NCBI GenBank assembly: GCA_947458415.1
Contig: CANGZG010000129.1
Location: 1-6,814, forward strand
Direction of reading: 5' to 3'
DNA: 6,814 nucleotides
DNA from: Comamonadaceae bacterium
Lineage (GTDB): Bacteria > Pseudomonadota > Gammaproteobacteria > Burkholderiales > Burkholderiaceae_C
Made by a program: the position numbers and the translations under genes. The notes below the pieces were generated by a model that made no database searches, was not told the DNA's origin, and worked only from the letters and a program-made list of their open reading frames with translations. Shown here in pieces: positions 1-5,904 of the stretch; position 1 is the first letter of the stretch, and every line of letters begins with the position of its first letter.

Positions 1-748
1 AGCCACGCTGACCGTGGTGTGTGAAGGTCGCGCCAGCCAAACCCGAACAGAACTGGGCGTGGCTTATGACAGCCTGCCGTATGCACAACATGCGTTGGCG
101 ACCCGGGTGCGTTGTGACAAGCCGCATCGACAACAAGCTTTGCAATGGTTTGCCCGCACCCAGGGCGAACTCGACATATTGGCCCTGCTGCCACTGGGCG
201 GCCATGCAGGGCAAGAAGCCGCTGTGGTCTGGTCCCTGCCTACTGCACGCGCGTTGGCACTCGAGCAATCGTCCGTCGAGGCAGTTTCACAAGCGCTCAC
301 CCAGGCCAGTCACCAAGCCTTGGGTGATTTGCAAATTTGTGCGCCGATCCAAGTTTGGCCTTTGCAACTGGCCCAAGCTCGGCAATGGTGTGGGCGTTTC
401 GAGCACGGAGGCGCTTGGGTGTTGGCCGGGGATGCGGCCCACACGATTCACCCCTTGGCCGGACTCGGGCTGAATTTGGGATTGGCGGATGCCAGCGAAT
501 TGGCCATGGTGCTCAAGGCGCGCGAAACGACAGACTACTGGCGGCGGTTGGATGACGCTCATTTTTTGCGCCGTTACGAACGTGCACGAAAGGCTGGCAT
601 GCACGCCACTTGGCTGGCGTGTGACGGCTTACAGCGCTTGTTCAGTCATCCCCATACCGCCGTGCAACAACTGCGTAACTGGGGCCTCAACAGCTTCAAC
701 CAATTTAACCTGCTCAAGCAATGGACCATGCAACAGGCCATGCACTGA
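1..748 (+). CDS. UbiH/COQ6-family FAD-dependent monooxygenase (5' partial)
   Basis: This is the C-terminal part of a flavoprotein hydroxylase of the UbiH/UbiF/COQ6/VisC family, which mostly hydroxylate ubiquinone precursors at the inner membrane. The frame is open from base 2 (first full codon) to the TGA at 746-748, giving about 248 visible residues. The usual family length is about 390-410, so roughly 150 residues, including the N-terminal FAD-binding GxGxxG, lie upstream of the window. Visible landmarks are a DG-type motif written CEGRASQTR (bases 20-46) and the second FAD-binding motif GDAAHTIHPLAG followed by LGLNLGLAD (about 428-490), a family signature. Two signature positions are changed: Glu for Asp in the DG motif, and Leu for Gln in the HPLAGQG motif. 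The gene is the first visible member of a plus-strand run, with dsbC starting 18 bases after its stop. The family call is firm. Which quinone carbon it hydroxylates cannot be told, so no symbol is given. Confidence 0.9.
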   Translation, partial: ATLTVVCEGRASQTRTELGVAYDSLPYAQHALATRVRCDKPHRQQALQWFARTQGELDILALLPLGGHAGQEAAVVWSLPTARALALEQSSVEAVSQALTQASHQALGDLQICAPIQVWPLQLAQARQWCGRFEHGGAWVLAGDAAHTIHPLAGLGLNLGLADASELAMVLKARETTDYWRRLDDAHFLRRYERARKAGMHATWLACDGLQRLFSHPHTAVQQLRNWGLNSFNQFNLLKQWTMQQAMH

Positions 749-766
749 CTCAACTTCGGGATCTCC

Positions 767-1501
767 ATGCATCACTCTTTTTTTCACCGCACTCTGGCAT
801 TGGTGGCCACTGTTCTTTTGGGTTCCATCACCCCTATGGCGGCGCATGCGCAAGGCGAAGAAGCGGTGATTCGCAAAAATTTGAAAGAGCGCATGCCGCA
901 CATTCAACCGATCGATGAAGTGCGCCGCACACCCATGCCCGGTTTGTTCGAGTTGCGGGTGGATGGCAGCGAGATTTTTTACACCGACGCAAGCGGGCAT
1001 TTTTTGTTGCAAGGCCAATTGATTGACACGCGCAATCAACGCAATTTGACCGAAGAGCGTTTGCAAAAAATCACGGCCATCGATTTCAAATCACTGCCGC
1101 TCAAGGACGCCATCACTTGGGTAAGAGGCAATGGCGAGAGAAAAATCGCCGTGTTTGAAGACCCGAATTGCGGCTACTGCAAACGCTTTGAGCGCGACTT
1201 GAACAAAGTCGACAACGTCACGGTGTATCTGTTTTTGTACCCGATACTGGGCAAAGACTCGGTCGACAAATCCAAATCCATTTGGTGCGCCAAAGACCCC
1301 GCCAAGGCTTGGCTGGACTGGATGGTGCGCGACCAACTCCCAGCCCCTGCAAACTGTGACGCGGCCAGTTTGAAACGCAACTTGGAGTTTGGCCAGAAAA
1401 TGAAAATCACCGGCACCCCGACCACCCTGTTGCCTGACGGCACCCGCATACCTGGCGCCATTGAATTGGCGCAAATTGAAAAAATGCTGGCCAAACAATG
1501 A
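767..1501 (+). CDS. dsbC: DsbC-family periplasmic thiol:disulfide isomerase
   Basis: DsbC repairs wrongly paired disulfides in periplasmic proteins as a V-shaped homodimer kept reduced by DsbD. The product has 244 residues, close to the family norm. It opens with a Sec signal peptide: a basic start, a hydrophobic core around residues 10-22, and a probable cut after AHA at residue 28. Residues about 29-90 match the DsbC/DsbG dimerisation domain. The thioredoxin-fold domain carries the active site CGYC (Cys135, Cys138) after FEDPN, a second cysteine pair (Cys174, Cys197) matching the structural disulfide of DsbC, and the cis-proline loop TGTPT (Pro218). The ATG at 767 fits because it begins the signal peptide, although the ribosome-binding site is weak (CGGGA-like, 757-761). 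It sits 18 bases after the UbiH-like gene and overlaps the M61 gene by 4 bases, so all three are probably co-transcribed. DsbG is the main alternative, but CGYC and the extra cysteine pair favour DsbC. Confidence 0.92.
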   Translation: MHHSFFHRTLALVATVLLGSITPMAAHAQGEEAVIRKNLKERMPHIQPIDEVRRTPMPGLFELRVDGSEIFYTDASGHFLLQGQLIDTRNQRNLTEERLQKITAIDFKSLPLKDAITWVRGNGERKIAVFEDPNCGYCKRFERDLNKVDNVTVYLFLYPILGKDSVDKSKSIWCAKDPAKAWLDWMVRDQLPAPANCDAASLKRNLEFGQKMKITGTPTTLLPDGTRIPGAIELAQIEKMLAKQ

Positions 1502-3270
1502 GCAAACGAACTGCGCCGGTTCACTACCAAGTCAGCGTGCAGAACTTGCATGCCCACCAATGGCATGTCATTCTGACGTTACAGCAACCGAATGCCACCC
1601 AAGTGTTTCAACTGCCTGTGTGGATACCGGGCAGCTACATGGTGCGTGAATTTTCAAAGCAACTCAGCCTCATGCAAGCCACCCAAAACGGTGCTGCTTG
1701 CCCGATCGAACAAACCGCCAAAGCCACATGGCAGGTTCACGCAGATCCGTCACAACCCTTGCAATTGCAATACACGGTGCATGCTCACGACGCATCGGTG
1801 CGCACCGCATGGCTTGACGCGTTGCGTGGATTTTTCAACCCCACCAGCCTGTGTTTGATCGCCGTCGGCCATGAAGCGCAAACCCACACCATTGACATCG
1901 CTGCTCCGCAAGAATGCCCGCATTGGCGACTGGCCACGGCCTTGCGCGCCGCCCAAACCCAGTCGCGCGGTTTTGGTGTCTATGAGGCAGCCGATTACGA
2001 CGAATTGGCCGACTCGCCGGTTGAAATGGCCGATTTCTGGTCAGGTGACTTCACAGCCAAAGGTGTGCCGCACCGGGTGGTGGTCACAGGCGCCTTGCCC
2101 TCGTTGGATGGCGCCAAATTATTGGCTGACATGCAAACAATTTGTGAGACCGAAATCCATTTTTGGCATGGATCGCGCAAACCGCCGCATGACCGTTATG
2201 TGTTCTTGATCAACGCGGTGGCCGATGGCTACGGCGGTTTAGAACATTCGCACAGCACCGCCTTGATGTGCAAGCGCGATGACTTGCCACGCACCGATCA
2301 AGCCGCGTCAAGTGAAGGCTACATTGGTTTGCTGGGTTTGATCAGCCACGAGTATTTCCATACATGGAACGTGAAACGCTTGCGCCCCGCAGCGCTCACA
2401 CCTTACGACTACACCCGAGAAAATTACACTGAACTGTTGTGGTTCTTTGAAGGCTTTACCAGTTACTACGACGATTTGTTGCTGTGTCGCGCAGAACTGA
2501 TTTCACCTGCGATGTATTTGAAGCTGCTGGGCAAAACCATCAACAACGTGTTGCAAACACCGGGTCGCCATGCCCACAGCGTGGCCCAAGCCAGCTTCGA
2601 AGCCTGGACCAAGCTTTACCGTCCCGATGCCAACAGCCCCAATTTGTCGATCAGTTATTACGCCAAAGGGGCGTTGGTGGGTTTGTGTTTGGACTTGTCT
2701 CTGCGACGCACAGGCCACAGCTTGGACCAACTGATGCGCCAACTATGGCAACAATGCAAAGCCGGCCCCATGCAGGAAGCCGATGTCTTGCAGGCCTTGA
2801 AAGAAGTAACCGGGCGCAGTTGGCGTCGTGAGATCAAGGCATGGGTACACGGCACGGGCGAACTGCCATTGAAAGAATTGCTGCTTGCACACGGCGTGGA
2901 AGTGATCGAAGAGAAAAGCCCTCTCACGCAACAACTCGGCTTGCGTGTGCAAGAAAACCATGCGGTACAAATTCAAACAGTGCTCAACGGCAGTCCGGCC
3001 GAAGCCGCGGGGTTTGCACCGGGTGACGAATGGCTGGGCGTGGCCATCGGCGCTCAACGCAGTGCGGTTGCCAGTGCTTGGCGCATCAAGCGCATCGAGC
3101 AATTGCCAAGTTTGCTGGGAAAGCATAAGCAACTGACGGCGTTGATTTCGCGCGACGGCCGGTTGCTGCAATTGCCACTTCGTTTACCCGCCAAACCTGC
3201 CACGCACTGGCGCTTGGGCATTGCGCAATCCACCAAAGTGGGTCAGTGGCTGTCAAATCAACCGTCGTGA
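1498..3270 (+). CDS. M61-family metallopeptidase with C-terminal PDZ domain
   Basis: This is a 590-residue zinc peptidase of the M61 (glycyl aminopeptidase-like) family, in the group of predicted proteases with a C-terminal PDZ domain. The N-terminal beta-rich domain (about 7-180) holds the family stretch PGSYMVREF (44-52). The catalytic domain has GGLEH (246-250), a candidate substrate-binding strand comparable to GAMEN of M1 peptidases, the zinc motif HEYFH (284-288; ligands His284 and His288, base Glu285), and the third ligand in FFEGFTSYY (Glu318). GTGELPL (452-458) marks the end of the catalytic region. A PDZ-like domain follows (about 475-560, with SPAEAAGFAPGDE at 499-511). No signal peptide or membrane segment is visible, so the protein is predicted cytoplasmic. 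The ATG overlaps the dsbC stop as ATGA, suggesting translational coupling, and no strong ribosome-binding site of its own is seen. All catalytic residues are present. The physiological substrate is unknown for this bacterial group. Confidence 0.93.
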   Translation: MSKRTAPVHYQVSVQNLHAHQWHVILTLQQPNATQVFQLPVWIPGSYMVREFSKQLSLMQATQNGAACPIEQTAKATWQVHADPSQPLQLQYTVHAHDASVRTAWLDALRGFFNPTSLCLIAVGHEAQTHTIDIAAPQECPHWRLATALRAAQTQSRGFGVYEAADYDELADSPVEMADFWSGDFTAKGVPHRVVVTGALPSLDGAKLLADMQTICETEIHFWHGSRKPPHDRYVFLINAVADGYGGLEHSHSTALMCKRDDLPRTDQAASSEGYIGLLGLISHEYFHTWNVKRLRPAALTPYDYTRENYTELLWFFEGFTSYYDDLLLCRAELISPAMYLKLLGKTINNVLQTPGRHAHSVAQASFEAWTKLYRPDANSPNLSISYYAKGALVGLCLDLSLRRTGHSLDQLMRQLWQQCKAGPMQEADVLQALKEVTGRSWRREIKAWVHGTGELPLKELLLAHGVEVIEEKSPLTQQLGLRVQENHAVQIQTVLNGSPAEAAGFAPGDEWLGVAIGAQRSAVASAWRIKRIEQLPSLLGKHKQLTALISRDGRLLQLPLRLPAKPATHWRLGIAQSTKVGQWLSNQPS

Positions 3271-3274
3271 TGCC

Positions 3275-4573
3275 TCAGCGTTTTCTCAAATCCAACACGC
3301 GCTTGGCTTTGCCTTGACTGCGCTCTATCTCGCCTTCAGCGCACAATTCCACTGACAAGCTGCTGCCAATGTATGCCTTGGCATCATGGCCCAGTGCCAT
3401 GGCTGCTTTTTTCGCTTCCGCTGAGTCAGGCGACAAACCCACCCGGGTTTCCACTTTGACTTTCAAATCATCCAGCGGGCCCTCTTTGGTCAAGATGCAT
3501 TGGTAATGCGCACTCAATGCAGGTTGACGCAAAATCAATTCTTCAATTTGCGAGGGAAACACATTGACACCTCGCACAATCATCATGTCGTCACTGCGGC
3601 CTGTGATTTTCTCGATCCGGCGCATGGTGCGCGCTGTGCCCGGCAACAAACGGGTCAGGTCCCGCGTGCGGTACCGGATGATGGGCATGGCTTCTTTGGT
3701 CAAACTGGTGAAGACCAATTCACCCCATTCGCCATCTGCCACTGGCGCACCGGTCTCAGGGTCGATGATTTCGGGATAAAAATGGTCTTCCCAAACGGTG
3801 GGGCCGTCTTTGGTTTCGACACATTCACTGGCAACGCCTGGGCCAATCACTTCTGATAAGCCATAAATGTCCACTGCATCGATGCCCATGCGTTTTTCGA
3901 TGTTCAAGCGCATGTCGTTGGTCCAAGGCTCGGCGCCAAAAATGCCCAAACGCAAACTGACCTCTTGCGCGGGAATGCCTTGCCGCTCAAATTCATCAGC
4001 CAATGCCAACATGTAACTGGGTGTGACCATGATGATGTCGGGCTTGAAATCATGGATCAGTTGCACTTGCCGCTCGGTTTGTCCGCCGCCAAACGGCACC
4101 ACCGTCAACCCCAGTTTTTCTGCGCCGTAATGTGCACCCAGCCCGCCAGTGAACAAGCCATATCCGTAGCTGATGTGAACCGTGTCGCCCGGGCGCGCAC
4201 CCGCAGCGCGGATGCTTCGCGCCACACACATCGACCACATGTCAACATCGTTCAAGGTGTAACCGACCACGGTGGGTTTACCGGTGGTGCCGCTTGACGC
4301 ATGGATGCGGGCAAGCTGCTCTCGCGGGACGGCAAACATGCCAAACGGATAACTGTCACGCAAATCGGCTTTGGTGGTGAATGGAAACAGCGACACATCA
4401 GACAAGCTTCGGCAATCGCTTGGATGCACACCTGCCGCATCGAATTTGGCGCGGTACACCGGTGAATGTGTGTAGGCATGCATCAACGTGGAACGAAGGC
4501 GTTGCAACTGCAACGCCCGCAATTCGTCGATGCTGGCTTTTTCAATCGGCTCTAATGCAAATGTGTGTTTCAT
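3275..4573 (-). CDS. paaK: Phenylacetate-CoA ligase PaaK
   Basis: PaaK uses ATP and CoA to turn phenylacetate into phenylacetyl-CoA, the committing step of aerobic phenylacetate breakdown, in the cytoplasm. The 432-residue length is typical. Adenylate-forming (ANL) motifs appear in order: P-loop SSGTTGKPT (93-101), the YGYGLFTGG substrate region (136-144), YGLSE (237-241), YRTRDLTRL (301-309), and the hinge GRSDDMMIVRGVNVFP (325-340), which is characteristic of PaaK. A C-terminal GKAKRV (421-426) carries the lysine region needed for adenylation. The start ATG overlaps the paaI stop as ATGA, so translation is probably coupled; a weak GGTGA lies just upstream. It is the last gene of the paaG-paaI-paaK unit and ends 4 bases from the converging M61 gene. 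All motifs are intact. A ligase for a substituted phenylacetate cannot be excluded, but paaG and paaI next door support phenylacetate. Confidence 0.95.
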   Translation of the reverse strand: MKHTFALEPIEKASIDELRALQLQRLRSTLMHAYTHSPVYRAKFDAAGVHPSDCRSLSDVSLFPFTTKADLRDSYPFGMFAVPREQLARIHASSGTTGKPTVVGYTLNDVDMWSMCVARSIRAAGARPGDTVHISYGYGLFTGGLGAHYGAEKLGLTVVPFGGGQTERQVQLIHDFKPDIIMVTPSYMLALADEFERQGIPAQEVSLRLGIFGAEPWTNDMRLNIEKRMGIDAVDIYGLSEVIGPGVASECVETKDGPTVWEDHFYPEIIDPETGAPVADGEWGELVFTSLTKEAMPIIRYRTRDLTRLLPGTARTMRRIEKITGRSDDMMIVRGVNVFPSQIEELILRQPALSAHYQCILTKEGPLDDLKVKVETRVGLSPDSAEAKKAAMALGHDAKAYIGSSLSVELCAEGEIERSQGKAKRVLDLRKR

Positions 4574-5010
4574 GCGGTCACCACTTGGCCGGGGATTTGT
4601 GCGCTTTTTCCTCTGAACAACGCAATCACTTCATCATGTTGATTGCTTACCTTCATGTCATACACCCCATGGCGACCGCTCAAGACTTGCTCATGCCCCT
4701 CGCAAGTCAAGACATCATCCAACCGCGCAGGTTTTAAAAATTCGATGCTGGCGGCCGCCGCCACCGCGTTCTGGTTGTGGCTGTTGCAGGCAAACGCAAA
4801 CGTTGAATCAGCCAGTGTGAAGATGAACCCACCATGGCAAATGCCATGGCCATTCAAATGCAACGCTCGAACTTGCATGCGCATGACCGCACGACCAGGC
4901 TCACACAACAACAACTCCATACCCATGGTGGATTGGGAAGCCACATCGGCAGCAAACATGGTTTGTCCAACCAATGCAGACAATGCATGCGCGCTCAGGG
5001 GGGGTGACAT
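4570..5010 (-). CDS. paaI: Hydroxyphenylacetyl-CoA thioesterase PaaI
   Basis: PaaI is a hotdog-fold thioesterase that hydrolyses ring-hydroxylated phenylacetyl-CoA and similar dead-end CoA esters, releasing trapped CoA when the pathway stalls. The 146-residue protein has the usual length. The active-site helix region reads NGHGICHGG (53-61), followed by FTLADSTFAFACN (64-76), with Asp68 at the catalytic acid position expected for PaaI-type hotdogs. The hotdog core continues through SIEFLKPARLDD (88-99), and FRGKS near residue 132 closes the domain. The ATG follows the paaG TAA by 3 bases. An AGGG inside the end of paaG, 9 bases before the ATG, can serve as ribosome-binding site. The stop overlaps paaK. 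A run of seven C bases lies in codons 3-5 (plus-strand G7 at 4998-5004), and an inverted repeat covers the active-site codons (4832-4849). Context and motifs agree well. Confidence 0.93.
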   Translation of the reverse strand: MSPPLSAHALSALVGQTMFAADVASQSTMGMELLLCEPGRAVMRMQVRALHLNGHGICHGGFIFTLADSTFAFACNSHNQNAVAAAASIEFLKPARLDDVLTCEGHEQVLSGRHGVYDMKVSNQHDEVIALFRGKSAQIPGQVVTA

Positions 5011-5013
5011 GGT

Positions 5014-5808
5014 TTATTGCCCTGTGAATTGCGGCGGGCGTTTTTGCAGAAAAGCAGACACGCCTTCGATGTAATCATGCGTTTTGCCCAAGGCAGATTG
5101 GGTGTCTCTTTCCACATCCAGTTGTTGGTTCAAACTGCGCACACCCGCTTCGCGCAACAGACCACGTGTCGCCACCAAGGCTTGGGTGGGCATGGCCGCC
5201 AAGCGAGTCGCCATGTCCATGGAAACGCTCACGCAGTCTTCAGCGACATCCCAAATCATTCCCCATTCTTTCGCCTGCGATGCAGGCAATTTGTCACCTG
5301 TCATCGCCAATGCCATGGCGCGGGCCAGGCCCAAACGCTCAACCAAAAACCAACTGCTGCCCGCGTCGGGTATCAAACCGATTTTGCTGAACGCTTGGAT
5401 GAAGCTGGCACCGGGGGCGGCAATCGCGATGTCACACGTCATCACCAAGGAGGCACCGGCGCCAGCAGCCACGCCATTGACCGCGGCGATGGTGGGCATG
5501 CGCAGCTGTTGCAAGCGTCGGGTGGTGGGGTTGAAAGCTTGGTCAATGACGGGGCCAGGATCGGCACGCTCTACCAGGTTCGGACCTTCAGCGAAATCAA
5601 ATTCAGCCAAATCTGCGCCAGCACAAAAACCTCGTCCGGCACCGGTGATGACCAACGCCCGGATCTGCCCATCTGCTTCGGCTTGGTCAAGTGCCGCCCA
5701 CAAATCGTGGTGCATTTGACGGGTAAAACTGTTGAGGGCCTGGGGTCGGTTCAAGGTGAGCTTGGCCACTGTACCAAGCGCCTCATACAAAACGGTTTTT
5801 TCGCTCAT
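5014..5808 (-). CDS. paaG: 1,2-epoxyphenylacetyl-CoA isomerase PaaG (crotonase family)
   Basis: PaaG converts the reactive 1,2-epoxide of phenylacetyl-CoA into the seven-membered oxepin-CoA, and in several bacteria also shifts the double bond of a later intermediate. The 264-residue product has the crotonase core: LTLNRPQALNS (17-27), the first oxyanion-hole strand GFCAGADL (60-67), the second NGVAAGAGASL (111-121), GLIPDAGSSW (144-153), and a C-terminal KRPPQF (256-261). The two glutamates used by hydratases are absent (Ser120 and Phe140 at those positions), and Asp148 sits in the place of a hydratase glycine, as expected for an isomerase. The start at 5808 is chosen because a perfect AAGGAG lies 6 bases upstream and the protein then begins like its relatives. 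The minus-strand frame stays open far upstream to about 6297, but that part is antisense to the hydratase gene and looks unlike protein. This is the first gene of the paaG-paaI-paaK unit. Confidence 0.92.
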   Translation of the reverse strand: MSEKTVLYEALGTVAKLTLNRPQALNSFTRQMHHDLWAALDQAEADGQIRALVITGAGRGFCAGADLAEFDFAEGPNLVERADPGPVIDQAFNPTTRRLQQLRMPTIAAVNGVAAGAGASLVMTCDIAIAAPGASFIQAFSKIGLIPDAGSSWFLVERLGLARAMALAMTGDKLPASQAKEWGMIWDVAEDCVSVSMDMATRLAAMPTQALVATRGLLREAGVRSLNQQLDVERDTQSALGKTHDYIEGVSAFLQKRPPQFTGQ

Positions 5809-5814
5809 GTTTGT

Positions 5815-5820
5815 CTCCTT
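5815..5820 (-). promoter_or_regulatory. Ribosome-binding site of paaG (AAGGAG)
   Basis: The minus strand reads AAGGAG followed by six bases and ATG at 5808. This is a full Shine-Dalgarno match at ideal spacing. It decides the paaG start within a much longer open frame and suggests efficient initiation on the first gene of the paaGIK message. Confidence 0.85.
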
Positions 5821-5859
5821 TAGGGCTAATTTAACACCGCACTCCAACAGCCATCCTTG

Positions 5860-5867
5860 GTTATAGT
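5860..5867. promoter_or_regulatory. Candidate overlapping divergent -10 elements between paaG and the hydratase gene
   Basis: The 96-base gap 5809-5904 separates two divergent genes and must hold the promoter(s) for at least the minus-strand paaG. On the plus strand TATAGT (5862-5867) matches the sigma-70 -10 consensus at 5 of 6 positions and would give a leader of about 30 bases for the hydratase gene. On the minus strand the overlapping TATAAC (5865-5860) also matches 5 of 6 and would give a leader of about 45 bases for paaG. Neither has a convincing -35 at 16-18 bases, so an activator or another sigma factor may be needed. A TTGATCAC near-palindrome at 5879-5886 lies downstream of the plus-strand element. 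No recognised PaaX or PaaR operator was identified by eye. This is inference from sequence only. Confidence 0.3.
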
Positions 5868-5894
5868 TGCCCGCATCATTGATCACGTTTGAAT

Positions 5895-5898
5895 GGGA
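5895..5898 (+). promoter_or_regulatory. Probable ribosome-binding site of the enoyl-CoA hydratase gene
   Basis: GGGA lies 6 bases before the ATG at 5905. The earlier in-frame ATG at 5893 overlaps this site and has no purine-rich stretch upstream, so 5905 (MAYEF...) is preferred. That start also matches the usual N-terminus of short-chain hydratases. Confidence 0.6.
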
Positions 5899-5904
5899 TT
5901 TTTC

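Noticed and set aside
778..784. T7 run at the start of dsbC as a phase-variable tract
   Set aside because: It encodes part of the signal peptide, is too short to be convincing, and similar T-runs occur elsewhere in the gene.
629..1066. A minus-strand open frame of 145 residues across the UbiH-like/dsbC junction
   Set aside because: It overlaps the dsbC signal peptide and N-terminal domain on the other strand. No ribosome-binding site or domain was seen.
3696..3718. Inverted repeat TTGGTC/GACCAA inside paaK as a possible terminator
   Set aside because: Only 6 base pairs with an 11-base loop, no U-tract, and located in the middle of an intact coding region.
5017..5823. A 268-residue plus-strand open frame across paaG
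   Set aside because: Its composition is that of an antisense shadow (rich in His, Arg, Gln and Gly, no domain), and paaG on the opposite strand has complete crotonase motifs.
5893..5904. Upstream ATG start for the hydratase gene (adding MGFF)
   Set aside because: The ATG overlaps the GGGA ribosome-binding site that serves the ATG at 5905, and it has no purine-rich stretch of its own.
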